From Devosia lacusdianchii (GTDB lineage Bacteria; Pseudomonadota; Alphaproteobacteria; Rhizobiales; Devosiaceae), in assembly GCF_022429625.1 (NCBI RefSeq), contig NZ_CP092483.1, forward strand, positions 1,798,001 to 1,862,000: DNA of 64,000 nucleotides, in the 5' to 3' direction. This document shows, piece after piece, positions 9,095 through 17,567 of this stretch (within the stretch, counting starts at the first letter, position 1; each line of letters starts with the position of its first letter). The position numbers and the translations under genes were made by a program. The notes under the pieces are model-generated. The model saw nothing but the letters and a program-made list of their open reading frames with translations. It did no database searches and was not told where the DNA came from.

Positions 9095-9712
9095 ATGATC
9101 GATCCCGCAATCATCCTGCCTTACGTACTGGCCTGCCTGCTGTTCTCCATCATTCCAGGACCATCGGTATCGGTGGTGATCGCCAATTCCCTGGCGGGCG
9201 GCACCAGGGCGGGTCTGTTCACCATCCTCGGTACCGAATTGAGCATGCTAAGCATGGTCTTTACCGTCGCAGTGGGCCTTGAAGCGGTGATGAATGTCGT
9301 CTCGGGCGCGTTCGAGTTCATCAAACTCGCCGGCGCCGCCTATCTGATCTGGATCGGCTGGAAAATGGTTCGCTCCACCGGCCAGTTGAGCTTTGCCGAT
9401 GGCGAACGCCTGCCGATCGGCCGATACGTCTGGCAGGGCGCACTGATCAGCTGGTCGAACCCCAAGACCTTGCTGTTCCTCAGCGCCTTCCTGCCGCAGT
9501 TCATCGACCTGAGCCGGCCCGCCTTTGGCCAGATCATGACCCTCGGCCTGATCGTCATGGCGGTCGCCACCATCAGCGATAGCGTCTACGCCATCGCGGC
9601 CGGACAGGCGCGTCATCTCTTGACCGCTGCTCGCGTGCGCATGGTGAACCGGGTCTCGGGCGCCATCCTCATGGCTGGGGGCGTCTGGCTGGCGCTGCAG
9701 AAGCGGGCCTAA
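9095..9712 (+). CDS. LysE/RhtB-family exporter
   Basis: The 205-residue membrane protein has the LysE-type core: an N-terminal helix ending in IPGPS, LIWIGWKMVR in the middle, and SWSNPKTLLFLSAFLPQF. Such proteins export amino acids or related small metabolites. The ATG at 9095 has GGAAAG upstream. The next gene (MFS) starts three bases after the stop, and a GNAT gene overlaps that one, making a three-gene unit. The substrate cannot be told. Confidence 0.87.
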   Translation: MIDPAIILPYVLACLLFSIIPGPSVSVVIANSLAGGTRAGLFTILGTELSMLSMVFTVAVGLEAVMNVVSGAFEFIKLAGAAYLIWIGWKMVRSTGQLSFADGERLPIGRYVWQGALISWSNPKTLLFLSAFLPQFIDLSRPAFGQIMTLGLIVMAVATISDSVYAIAAGQARHLLTAARVRMVNRVSGAILMAGGVWLALQKRA

Positions 9713-9714
9713 CA

Positions 9715-10935
9715 GTGGACTCGAAGCCGTCGGGTTACCGGTCGCTGCTGGCGATGCCGGTGCCGCGCCGATTGGCACTGGCCTCGATTCCGGCGGACTT
9801 CGCCGACTGGCTGGACTACGCCGCCATCGTTGCTCTGCTGGTTTTCGCCTGGGGCGAGGGGCCTTTCGTGCTGGCCCTGTTCGCCTTCTGCCTGACGCTG
9901 CCCTATGTCGCGGTCGGGCCGCTGCTGGCCGTGCTTGTCGATCGCGCACCGCTGGCTCGCGTCCTGGTAGTGAGCAATCTCGGGCGTGGACTGGCGACCC
10001 TGGCCCTGGTCTTTGCCGGGCACACCGCGATTGTCCTCGCCATCGTCTTCGTGCGGGCCTGCATCGATTCCGCCTTCACCCCGGCCCGGCAGGCGGCCAT
10101 CCAGGCATCGACCCCACCCGACCTGCTGGCCAGCGCCAATGGGCTGCATCAAGCCATCAATCAAACCTCGAAGATTGCCGGCCCCGCGGTTGGCGGGCTG
10201 CTATTGGCCGTCATGCCGGCGCAATCGGTGTTCGGCCTCAACGCCGTCTTGTCGCTGATCGCGGCGGCCCTCGTGTTTGACATTGCCCTGCCGCCCAAGC
10301 CGCAGAGCGAAGCCACCGATTTCCGGAGTGAACTACTGGCTGGTGTGAGCGAATTCCGCCGCAGCCGCCTGCTGCTGGTCGCGCTCGTTTTCTCGGCGGT
10401 GGCGTTCTTCGCGGTGTTTCTTTACGACGCGCTCATTGCCCTGTTGGCCGAAGATTTTGGGCTTGGCGTCACCGCTTTTGGCTTCGGCATTGCCGCTTCC
10501 GGCGGCGGCGGTTTGATCGGCGCGCTGCTGGCGGGTAGCCTCGCCACCAGGCATCCCGTTTCCAGCATGATCGTGTCGGCTTTGTTTTCGGGCACAGTCA
10601 CCATGCTGGTATCGCTGGCGGCGCTGCAGGGCTACGACATGCCGGCAATCCCCTATTTCATCATCCTGGCACTGATGGGCGGGTCATTCGCCTTCATGCT
10701 CGTGCCCTATCGCACCATCGTGCAGACCGAAACGCCGCCCGACCGCATCGCCAGGGTGTTCGCCGCAGGCGAGGCGGTGACGACCGCCGTGATGCTGTCG
10801 GCCCCCTTCATCGGCAGTGCCATCGCTGCCGCCTTCGGCACCGGCATGGCCTTTCTAGCCGGCGGCGCATTGCTGTTCACGTTGGGCGCTGTCAGTGCCG
10901 TCGTCACCCTCGTTGGCAAGTCGAGAACACCATGA
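9715..10935 (+). CDS. MFS transporter (EntS/MFS_3-like)
   Basis: The 406-residue protein has about twelve hydrophobic segments and an FTPARQAAIQ loop after the fourth helix, as in the MFS_3/enterobactin-exporter-like group. The GTG start lies right after the LysE-type gene and the end overlaps the acetyltransferase gene by four bases (ATGA). It is probably a drug or metabolite exporter; the substrate is unknown. Confidence 0.82.
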   Translation: MDSKPSGYRSLLAMPVPRRLALASIPADFADWLDYAAIVALLVFAWGEGPFVLALFAFCLTLPYVAVGPLLAVLVDRAPLARVLVVSNLGRGLATLALVFAGHTAIVLAIVFVRACIDSAFTPARQAAIQASTPPDLLASANGLHQAINQTSKIAGPAVGGLLLAVMPAQSVFGLNAVLSLIAAALVFDIALPPKPQSEATDFRSELLAGVSEFRRSRLLLVALVFSAVAFFAVFLYDALIALLAEDFGLGVTAFGFGIAASGGGGLIGALLAGSLATRHPVSSMIVSALFSGTVTMLVSLAALQGYDMPAIPYFIILALMGGSFAFMLVPYRTIVQTETPPDRIARVFAAGEAVTTAVMLSAPFIGSAIAAAFGTGMAFLAGGALLFTLGAVSAVVTLVGKSRTP

Positions 10936-11390
10936 TCATCACCGACCTCAAACAGGCACCGCAGCATTTCGACACGGTCGCCGATCGCATCTGGCGCGCC
11001 TGGTGGGAGGCTGACGGCGACCCGATCTCGGATCTGGTCGAGGGGCTGCGCGAGGTCGGCGCCGCCGACGGTTTTCCCTGCACCTTTGTCGCGAGCGATA
11101 ACGATCGTTTTCTTGGCACGGTCACCGCCATCCAGTCTGACATTTCGGACCGCCCGCATCTCGGTCCCTGCGTCGCCGCCCTGTGGGTCGAACCGGACGC
11201 GCGCGGTCGGGGCATTGCCCAATCGCTGATCGGCGCGGTGCTGGCCCTCTATGTCAGCCTTGGCTTCAAGAAAGCCTATCTCTCGGCCCGGCCGCATTTG
11301 CACGACTTCTACGCGCTACGCGGCTGGACGCTGGTCGAGAGCGATGTGGGACGCGACCACCTCTACATCTTCCGCCGCGCCTTGCCATGA
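10932..11390 (+). CDS. GNAT-family N-acetyltransferase
   Basis: The 152-residue product carries the acetyl-CoA pyrophosphate-binding motif A as VEPDARGRGIAQSLI, followed by the helix and strand leading to a C-terminal FYALRGW segment. It is cytoplasmic and acts on an unknown amine. It is translationally coupled to the MFS transporter by an ATGA overlap, so it may modify a compound that the exporter handles (inference). Confidence 0.85.
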   Translation: MIITDLKQAPQHFDTVADRIWRAWWEADGDPISDLVEGLREVGAADGFPCTFVASDNDRFLGTVTAIQSDISDRPHLGPCVAALWVEPDARGRGIAQSLIGAVLALYVSLGFKKAYLSARPHLHDFYALRGWTLVESDVGRDHLYIFRRALP

Positions 11391-11437
11391 ATCTGCTTGC
11401 GTGACAAAACCCCTGTAACAACAAAGGGGAGGGCGGC

Positions 11438-11932
11438 ATGGGCAGGCTCGTAGGTTTTTATCCCGGCTCGTTTGATCCGCTGACCAATGGTCATCTCGAT
11501 GTCATCGAGCGGGCCTGCAAGCTGGTCGACACGCTGGTCGTCGCCGTCGGCATCAATGCGGGCAAGAAGACCCCGCTTTTCGCCCATGCGGATCGCCTCG
11601 CGATTCTCGAACAGGTGCTGGGGCCGGTCGGCAAGCGCACCGACACCGAATTCAAGATCGTCGATTTCAGCGGCCTCATGGTCAATGCCGCGCGCGAACA
11701 TGGCGCCAAGCTGATCATCCGCGGCCTGCGCGACACCACCGATTACAATTACGAAATGCAGATGGTCGGCATGAATGCGCAGATGGCGCCCGATTTACAG
11801 ACCGTCTTCTTGCCGTCCAGCCCTCCTGTTCGGCATATCTCGGCCACATTGGTGCGCCAGATCGCAGAAATGGGCGGCGATATTTCCGCCTTCGTCCCGC
11901 AAATCGTTCTCAAGGCCCTGAAAACCAAATGA
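11438..11932 (+). CDS. coaD: Phosphopantetheine adenylyltransferase
   Basis: CoaD, 164 residues, catalyses the penultimate step of coenzyme A synthesis (4'-phosphopantetheine + ATP to dephospho-CoA). Visible are the nucleotidyltransferase motif GSFDPLTNGH near the N-terminus, IIRGLRDTTDYNYE in the middle and ISATLVR toward the C-terminus. GGGGAGG precedes the ATG. The stop overlaps the next gene by four bases. Confidence 0.97.
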   Translation: MGRLVGFYPGSFDPLTNGHLDVIERACKLVDTLVVAVGINAGKKTPLFAHADRLAILEQVLGPVGKRTDTEFKIVDFSGLMVNAAREHGAKLIIRGLRDTTDYNYEMQMVGMNAQMAPDLQTVFLPSSPPVRHISATLVRQIAEMGGDISAFVPQIVLKALKTK

Positions 11933-12516
11933 CCGTCCTTACCCGTCGCCTGTTCGGCGCCCTCGTCATCGGCGCCGCGGCCCTGACTGCCGCGCCTGCC
12001 TTCGCCCAGGCCGGCACGCCGCACCTGATCCTCACGCTGGAGGACGGTACGGTCGATATCGAACTGCTGCCCGCGCTTGCCCCCAAGCACGTCGCCCGGG
12101 TGATCGAACTGACCGAAGCCGGCGCCTATGACGGCGTAGTGTTCCACCGCGTCATCGACGGCTTCATGGCCCAGACCGGCGACGTCAAGTTCGGCAAGAC
12201 CGGCGGTGCCGAGTTCAACCTGGCCCAGGCCGGCATGGGCGGCTCGGACCTGCCCGACGTCGAGGCCGAGTTCAATGCCGAGAGCTTCCAGCGCGGCGTG
12301 CTCGGCGCGGCTCGCTCGCAGGACCCGAACTCGTTCAATTCGCAGTTCTTCATCACCACCGATGACGCCAGCTTCCTCGACGGCCAGTACACCGTCTTCG
12401 GCAAGGTCGTGAGCGGCATGGAAGCTGTCGACGCGCTCGAAAAGGGCCCGCAGGAACAGAACGGCGCCGTGGCTAACCCGGACAAGATTGTCACGGCAAA
12501 GATCGAATACAAGTAA
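11929..12516 (+). CDS. Periplasmic cyclophilin-type peptidyl-prolyl isomerase
   Basis: The 195-residue cyclophilin has a signal peptide (hydrophobic stretch to about residue 26, cleavage near AFA-QA). Core motifs are YDGVVFHRVIDGFMAQTGD and FNSQFFI, with FxGQYTVFGKV near the end. It should assist folding of exported proteins in the periplasm. The arginine of FHRVI, needed for catalysis, is present. It overlaps coaD by four bases (ATGA) and is followed by a second, cytoplasmic cyclophilin. Confidence 0.92.
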   Translation: MTVLTRRLFGALVIGAAALTAAPAFAQAGTPHLILTLEDGTVDIELLPALAPKHVARVIELTEAGAYDGVVFHRVIDGFMAQTGDVKFGKTGGAEFNLAQAGMGGSDLPDVEAEFNAESFQRGVLGAARSQDPNSFNSQFFITTDDASFLDGQYTVFGKVVSGMEAVDALEKGPQEQNGAVANPDKIVTAKIEYK

Positions 12517-12538
12517 GATCCGCTCGGACCCATCTGTT

Positions 12539-12627
12539 TATCGTCATCACCCGGCTTGTCCGGGTGATCCATTTTTCGGCGACCGGGATGGCGATGGATT
12601 GCCCGGACGAGCCGGGCAATGACGATA
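12539..12627. repeat. REP-like cloverleaf palindrome
   Basis: The element lies between the two cyclophilin genes. An outer 9-bp stem (12539-12547 with 12619-12627) encloses two hairpins: ATCACCCGG/CCGGGTGAT (12546-12568) and ATTGCCCGG/CCGGGCAAT (12598-12620). Each hairpin has a 5-nt loop, and the arm bases near the junction are shared with the outer stem. A related single hairpin is at 16519-16553, so this is a dispersed family. Confidence 0.8.
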
Positions 12628-12750
12628 GCGGGATGGGTTTCGCAGCCGTCGACTAGATATTGCGGTGGCAGACCCCAACGCCCTGGCCTTGCACCGACCA
12701 CCCTTTCGGCCTAAATGCGGGCCACAACCTCCCAATCGAAAGTTGCACAA

Positions 12751-13230
12751 ATGGCTGAATACGCCGATCCCGAGAACACCCTCGTCATCGAAACCACGCA
12801 GGGCAATGTCGTCATCGCCATGCGTCCGGACCTGGCGCCGAACCACGTCGCGCACATCAAGAAGCTGGCGCGTGAAGGCTTCTACGATGGCATCGTGTTC
12901 CACCGCGTGATCGAGGGCTTCATGGCCCAGACCGGTTGCCCGCAGGGCCGCGGCACCGGCGGTTCCAAGTATCCGGACCTCAAGCAGGAATTCAACGCCG
13001 AGCCCCACGTGCGCGGCACCGCCTCGATGGCCCGCGCCCAGAGCCCGGACTCGGCCAATTCGCAGTTCTTCCTCTGCTTCGCCGATGCGCCCTTCCTCAA
13101 CAAGCAGTATACCGTTTGGGGCAAGGTCATCGAGGGCATGGACAATGTCGACAAGATCAAGCGCGGCGAACCTGTCATCAACCCGGACAAGATGGTCTCG
13201 GTCAAGGTCGCGGCTGACATCGCTGCCTAA
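12751..13230 (+). CDS. ppiB: Cytoplasmic cyclophilin-type peptidyl-prolyl isomerase
   Basis: The 159-residue cyclophilin lacks a signal peptide. Motifs are YDGIVFHRVIEGFMAQTG with CPQGRGTGG following, and ANSQFFLCF. The catalytic Arg in FHRVI is present. I chose the ATG at 12751 (MAEYADPENT) over an in-frame one twelve codons earlier because the domain begins there. It is a paralogue of the preceding periplasmic copy. The following gene overlaps its 3' end. Confidence 0.93.
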   Translation: MAEYADPENTLVIETTQGNVVIAMRPDLAPNHVAHIKKLAREGFYDGIVFHRVIEGFMAQTGCPQGRGTGGSKYPDLKQEFNAEPHVRGTASMARAQSPDSANSQFFLCFADAPFLNKQYTVWGKVIEGMDNVDKIKRGEPVINPDKMVSVKVAADIAA

Positions 13231-13609
13231 GCCCGCCGGGCTGGCTTTCGCAGCCAGCCTAGCCCTGGCTGTCCCTGCGGCGGCCAGTGGCGGCATCTTC
13301 TGCGAGGGCGATAACATTGCCCTCGATCTGGCCACCGGGCGCCTGCCGGTGCTCTACGTCATCGGCGCTTATGCGCAGGCAGATGGCACGACCTGGTCTA
13401 CCGGCCCCGAACGGGGCGAGGGCATTCCGTTTGTGGTCGGACAGGCCTTTGCCGATGACCAGCAGGTTCTGGTCGACCTCACCGATCCCAATATGGAAAC
13501 TGTCCTTGTCAGCGTCCGCCTCCGCTTTGATGGCGATGAGGACTGGCCGCTGACCGGAACGGTAGCTGCCAACGGCGCAACCTATCCGGTGCGTTGCGGC
13601 GAAGGCTGA
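13145..13609 (+). CDS. Small secreted protein, unrecognised
   Basis: I do not recognise the family. From about 13190 the frame encodes a classic signal peptide (LAFAASLALAVPAAASGG) followed by about 110 residues with two cysteines (one in IFCEGD, one in VRCGEG near the end). The only ATG close upstream is at 13145, inside ppiB, and it adds an arginine/serine-rich 30-residue lead. Translation from a CTG at about 13211, right behind AAGG, would give an ideal signal peptide but is unorthodox. Overlap with ppiB suggests translational coupling. The mature protein is predicted to be periplasmic. Confidence 0.6.
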   Translation: MSTRSSAANLSSTRTRWSRSRSRLTSLPKPAGLAFAASLALAVPAAASGGIFCEGDNIALDLATGRLPVLYVIGAYAQADGTTWSTGPERGEGIPFVVGQAFADDQQVLVDLTDPNMETVLVSVRLRFDGDEDWPLTGTVAANGATYPVRCGEG

Positions 13610-13685
13610 CCGTGCATTGCCTTGGTCCGGGAATCGGCTTTAGGTCGCCACCCGCGCCGTAAGGCGAACCACTTCAGGTCGTTTG

Positions 13686-14141
13686 ATGAAAATGGATACA
13701 GTCCTCTGGGCGTTGATGGGCATCGTCGCGGGTGCCTGCATCGCCACCCAGGCGCCGATCAACGCGCAACTCGGCCGCAATCTCGGGGTGCCGATCGCCG
13801 CGGCCGGTGTGTCCTTTGTTGCCGGTGCCATCCTGCTTTGGGCCATTGCCTTCATCTACAGCAATGTCGCTGCCATCCCGATCAACTTTGGCGCGCCCGC
13901 GCCATGGACCTTCGTTGCCGGAGGCGTGCTTGGGGCGTTCTACGTGTTCTCCAACATCATGCTGACCCCGATGATCGGCGCGGCGGCCGTCATGGCGCTG
14001 TCGGTGGCCGGGCAATTGGTGGGCGGCATGTTCCTCGACAAGATCGGCTTCATGGGTATGGCCGTGCGCGAGATTTCTGTCGGCCGCATTGGCGGGGCGA
14101 TCCTGCTGGTCACCGGCGCGCTGATGATCCGGGTGCTATAG
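13686..14141 (+). CDS. DMT-superfamily protein, YdcZ/DUF606 type
   Basis: The 151-residue protein has five hydrophobic helices and the pattern of the YdcZ half-size drug/metabolite transporters, including QAPINAQLGR after the first helix and GGVLGAFYVFSNI. Such half-size proteins probably work as dimers. Starts at a TTG (13683) or a second ATG (13692) are possible; 13686 has AGG at good spacing. Substrate unknown. Confidence 0.8.
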   Translation: MKMDTVLWALMGIVAGACIATQAPINAQLGRNLGVPIAAAGVSFVAGAILLWAIAFIYSNVAAIPINFGAPAPWTFVAGGVLGAFYVFSNIMLTPMIGAAAVMALSVAGQLVGGMFLDKIGFMGMAVREISVGRIGGAILLVTGALMIRVL

Positions 14142-14210
14142 GGAACCACTGCGTACCCGCGGCTATTCCCCTGCTACCCGCCCTCCGCCCGCTGTGCTAA
14201 CGGACGCCCC

Positions 14211-15275
14211 ATGCGAGTTTCCGATTTTGACTTCGACCTGCCCGAAAAGCTGATAGCCCTCCACCCGGTTGAGCCACGCGACAGCGCGCGCCTGCTGGTG
14301 GTGGACCCAGAGGTGGGGCTCTCCGACCGGCACATCCCCGATCTGCTGTGGCTCCTGAAGCCGGGCGACGTCCTCGTCGTCAACGACACCCGCGTACTGC
14401 CCGCCGAACTGCGCGGCACGCGTGTCCGTGGCGATAACCGCGCGACCGTGTCCTTCAACCTGCATAAGCGCGTCGACAGCCACACCTGGCGCGCCTTTGC
14501 CCGTCCCGCCAAGCGGCTGGCGCTGCTCGATCAGCTCGAACTGGGCAACGGACAGGCCGATGCTCTGACCGCCCGGGTCGCCGGCAAGGGCGATACCGGC
14601 GAGGTGACGTTGGAGTTCGATCTCGGCGGCGCCGAGCTCGACGAAGCCATCAAGTCACACGGCGCCATGCCGCTGCCGCCCTATATCGGCGCCAAGCGCG
14701 GCGTGGAGGAGCGCGACAAGGTCGACTACCAAACGGTCTATGCCGCAGAGGATGGGGCTGTCGCCGCGCCGACGGCGGGCCTCCATTTCACCGAAGCGCT
14801 GTTGCAGCAGCTTGCCGACAAGGGCGTCACCATCGAGCGGGTGACGCTGCATGTCGGGGCAGGGACCTTCCTGCCGATGAAGGTCGATGATACCGACGAC
14901 CACGTCATGCATGCCGAATGGGGCGAGATCGATCAGGCCACGGTCGAACGCATCCATGCCAAAAAGGCGCTCGGTGGCCGCGTGATCGCCGTGGGCACCA
15001 CCAGCCTGCGCCTGCTTGAGACGGCCTCCCGGGCGACGGGCACGCTGCAGCCCTTCATGGGCGATACCGATATCTTCATCACCCCCGGCTTCCGTTTCGC
15101 CATCGTCGACGCTTTGATGACCAACTTCCACCTGCCGAAGTCGACCCTGTTCATGCTGGTCAGCGCCTTTGCGGGCATGGACATGATGCGGCAGGCCTAC
15201 GAGCACGCGATCGCTGCCGGCTACCGCTTCTATTCGTATGGGGATTCGTCCCTGCTCCTGCGGGCGGATTCGTAA
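14211..15275 (+). CDS. queA: S-adenosylmethionine:tRNA ribosyltransferase-isomerase
   Basis: QueA, 354 residues, transfers and isomerises the ribosyl group of SAM onto 7-aminomethyl-7-deazaguanine at tRNA position 34 to make epoxyqueuosine. Characteristic stretches are [12 protein letters not shown] at the N-terminus, [16 protein letters not shown] [27 protein letters not shown] [25 protein letters not shown] and NFHLPKSTL. It lies in the same region and direction as tgt, which acts just before it in queuosine synthesis. Confidence 0.97.
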   Translation: MRVSDFDFDLPEKLIALHPVEPRDSARLLVVDPEVGLSDRHIPDLLWLLKPGDVLVVNDTRVLPAELRGTRVRGDNRATVSFNLHKRVDSHTWRAFARPAKRLALLDQLELGNGQADALTARVAGKGDTGEVTLEFDLGGAELDEAIKSHGAMPLPPYIGAKRGVEERDKVDYQTVYAAEDGAVAAPTAGLHFTEALLQQLADKGVTIERVTLHVGAGTFLPMKVDDTDDHVMHAEWGEIDQATVERIHAKKALGGRVIAVGTTSLRLLETASRATGTLQPFMGDTDIFITPGFRFAIVDALMTNFHLPKSTLFMLVSAFAGMDMMRQAYEHAIAAGYRFYSYGDSSLLLRADS

Positions 15276-15360
15276 TAGTACAGCCGCCCACCCAAAGTCT
15301 TGCCATATTGCCCCGGCCTCCTCCCGGCGTTCGTTTTTGACAGCCTGAAGGAAACTGGTT

Positions 15361-16506
15361 TTGCGTATTCTGATAAAGACGGTCGCGCCGCTGGCACTGG
15401 CCGCCATGTCCTGTCTGTCTGCCCATGCTGCCGAAGCGCCGGAAGCCGTCGTCGCCGCCGTGAATGCGGCCTTTGAGCCGCTTCTGGCGCAGTATGACGT
15501 GCCCGGCCTCGCCGTCGGCGTCACCGTGAATGGCGAGCACTATTTCTTCAACTATGGCGTCGCTGCTCGCGATACCAGGGCCGCGGTCAACGAGAACACA
15601 CTGTTCGAGCTGGGCTCGGTCAGTAAGATGTTCACCTCTACCCTGGGCAATTACGCCGTGGCGCAGGGCCACATGGCCTTGGACGACCATCCGTCCAAAT
15701 ACATGCCGGAACTCGCCGGAACGCCGATCGACCAGGCGGCTTTGCTGCATCTTGGCACCTACACGGTCGGCGGCCTGCCACTGCAATTCCCCGAGGCCGC
15801 GTCCATGGAGGCCTTCTTCCAGCAATGGCAGCCACAAGCCGCGCCCGGCGCCCGGCGCGACTATTCCAACCCTGCCATCGGTCTCTTCGGCTATGTCGCC
15901 GCCAAAGCGATGGGCCGGGACTTTGCCGATATCGCGCAGACGGAAATCTTCCCCGGCCTGGGCCTCCAAAGCACCTATATCCACGTCCCCGAAGCGGCGA
16001 TGGCCAACTACGCCTGGGGCTACAGGGATGGCAGGGCGATGCGTGTCAATCCCGGCTGGCTGAGCGACGAAGCCTATGGCGTAAAATCCACGACGGCCGA
16101 CATGATCCGCTTCGTCGAAGCCAATATCGCGCCCGATGACCTCTCCGGCCCGCTCAAAAGCGCGGTGCAAGCCACCCAGGTCGGCTACTTCCGTGTCAAC
16201 GACACCGTGCAGGGCCTTGGTTGGGAGCAATATCCCTTCCCGGTTGCGCTCGATCAGTTGTTGGCCGGCAATTCTCCCGCCATGTCCATGGAGCCCAATC
16301 CCGCCACCGCGCTCAATCCGCCAGCCCAGCCATCCGGGCCGACGCTCTTTAACAAGACCGGCTCCACAAATGGCTTCGGCGCCTATGTGGCCTTTGTGCC
16401 CGCACAGAGAATCGGCGTGGTCATGCTCGCCAATACCGCCTTCCCAATTCCGGCCCGGGTCACCGCCACCCATGCCGTCCTGGAGCAATTGGCCAAGCTG
16501 AACTAG
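15361..16506 (+). CDS. ampC: Class C beta-lactamase (AmpC-type)
   Basis: The 381-residue exported serine hydrolase has all three AmpC landmarks at normal spacing: Ser86-Val-Ser-Lys89, Tyr168-Ser-Asn170 and Lys332-Thr-Gly334. A signal peptide ends near SAHA-AE (residues 20-24). Length and motifs fit class C cephalosporinases rather than PBP4-like esterases. It should hydrolyse cephalosporins in the periplasm. The TTG start has GAAGGAAA upstream. No ampR-type regulator gene is adjacent, so the usual divergent control is absent here. It is followed by a palindromic element. Confidence 0.88.
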   Translation: MRILIKTVAPLALAAMSCLSAHAAEAPEAVVAAVNAAFEPLLAQYDVPGLAVGVTVNGEHYFFNYGVAARDTRAAVNENTLFELGSVSKMFTSTLGNYAVAQGHMALDDHPSKYMPELAGTPIDQAALLHLGTYTVGGLPLQFPEAASMEAFFQQWQPQAAPGARRDYSNPAIGLFGYVAAKAMGRDFADIAQTEIFPGLGLQSTYIHVPEAAMANYAWGYRDGRAMRVNPGWLSDEAYGVKSTTADMIRFVEANIAPDDLSGPLKSAVQATQVGYFRVNDTVQGLGWEQYPFPVALDQLLAGNSPAMSMEPNPATALNPPAQPSGPTLFNKTGSTNGFGAYVAFVPAQRIGVVMLANTAFPIPARVTATHAVLEQLAKLN

Positions 16507-16518
16507 AGGGGGCGCCTC

Positions 16519-16553
16519 ACCTGGATTGCCCGGCTCGTCCGGGCAGTCCAGGT
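16519..16553. repeat. Palindrome between convergent genes (REP/terminator)
   Basis: ACCTGGATTGCCCGG pairs with CCGGGCAGTCCAGGT around the loop CTCGT, a 15-bp stem with one T-G position. Its core matches the hairpins at 12539-12627. It lies between convergent genes and can terminate in both directions. Confidence 0.75.
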
Positions 16554-16605
16554 TGAGCCCGATATCACTGGGATCACGCGAAAGTCGGGTGGGCGGCGAC
16601 GCGCC

Positions 16606-17007
16606 TCAGTTGGCCGCAACCACCTTCATCACCTGGCCGTCAAAGCTGCATTGACCGCCAGTGAATGCAAAACAGCCGCCCTGTTCGGTGATGGTCAGGG
16701 CACCGGCCGCGTCGAAGCTGAGGCTGATCTCGCGGTGTTCCCCGCCGTCCTCGACAACCAAGGTGCCACCCGTGGCGTCGAGGTTCGTCTCGCCTTCGAT
16801 GAAGGCAATACAGCCCGCCACGTCACCTTCCAGCACGAAGGTATCGATCGCGACGGCGTAGAGATCGTCTTTGATGTGGCTGATTTTCGCAGACAGCTCG
16901 CCGTCCTTGCCGTCCGAATACTCGCCTTCCTGGGCGAGTGTAGGGCAGGCAAAGGTAGCGAGCACGAGCAATGCGAGCGCCGGCCGAAGCAGGCTAGCAA
17001 CGATCAA
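16606..17007 (-). CDS. Small secreted cysteine-containing protein, copy 1
   Basis: The family is unrecognised. The 133-residue product has a signal peptide (ALALLVLATFACPTLAQ) and a mature part related to the next gene: an EGEYSDGKDGELSAKI start, a central CIAFIEGE element, a LSFDAAGALTI strand and a C-terminal GGCFAFTGGQCSFDGQV segment. The best start is TTG at 17007, which overlaps the upstream stop (TTGA) and puts the signal peptide at the very N-terminus; the longer frame has no support. It is probably periplasmic or secreted. This is the most diverged of three tandem copies. Confidence 0.72.
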   Translation of the reverse strand: MIVASLLRPALALLVLATFACPTLAQEGEYSDGKDGELSAKISHIKDDLYAVAIDTFVLEGDVAGCIAFIEGETNLDATGGTLVVEDGGEHREISLSFDAAGALTITEQGGCFAFTGGQCSFDGQVMKVVAAN

Positions 17008-17432
17008 TTGATCGCGCTCGTGTTGATCAGCTGGCCGGTGAAGCCACAAGAGGCGCCGTGATAGGCGATACAGCCGGACTTCTCCTCGATATTGAGGAAG
17101 CCGTCCTCGTCAAAGTTCAGCGCAATTTCACAGTACTGCTCACCAAGCATTGGGCTGTCCGACTTTGGGTCGTAGTCTTCGTTCTCGACGAAGAAATTAC
17201 CGCCGGTCTCGTCAAGGATAGCCTCGCCCTCGATGCCGCCGCCGCAGCCAGGCATGCCGTCCTCGGTCATCGCCACGACAGTGCCGAGCGAAACGGCATA
17301 GACGTCGTTCTCGATATGCTTGATTTCAGCGGTCAGCTCGCCCTCGCCGCTACCGACATAGCTGCCCTCCTGGGCAAGGGCGGGAGAAGCGAGCAAGGCG
17401 ATGGCAAACAGGGGCAGGGCAAAACGAAGCAT
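17004..17432 (-). CDS. Small secreted cysteine-containing protein, copy 2
   Basis: The family is unrecognised. The 142-residue product has a signal peptide (FALPLFAIALLASPALAQ), then EGSYVGSGEGELTAEIKHI, a cysteine-glycine turn (PGCGGGIEGE), EQYCEIALNFDEDGFLNIEEKSG and CIAYHGASCGFTGQL at the end. Four cysteines in the mature part could form two disulfides. It closely resembles the reconstructed third copy (17568-17981) and more distantly copy 1, to which it is coupled by a four-base overlap. The unit stands back-to-back with tgt. Confidence 0.78.
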   Translation of the reverse strand: MLRFALPLFAIALLASPALAQEGSYVGSGEGELTAEIKHIENDVYAVSLGTVVAMTEDGMPGCGGGIEGEAILDETGGNFFVENEDYDPKSDSPMLGEQYCEIALNFDEDGFLNIEEKSGCIAYHGASCGFTGQLINTSAIN

Positions 17433-17476
17433 GGGATAAGCCTATAGTCAGGGGTCAAACTAAAACGAGCCTTCGC

Positions 17477-17538
17477 GGGCAATTATGGCCGGAATCGGCC
17501 CGGTTGTCCCACCTATGGTGAACCGGTACAAGGCCGCC
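17477..17538. repeat. Duplicated upstream segment, copy A
   Basis: About 60 bases upstream of secreted-protein copy 2 (GGGCAATTATGGCC ... TGAACCGGTACAAGGCCGCC) match the segment at 18030-18092 upstream of tgt with a short indel and scattered changes. This shows that the tandem duplication included the intergenic DNA. Confidence 0.7.
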
Positions 17539-17567
17539 CCACGAAACAAGCGGGGTGTGTGCGGGGA

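Noticed and set aside
15160..16488. 442-codon reverse open frame
   Set aside because: Antisense to queA and the beta-lactamase gene, which have full sets of motifs.
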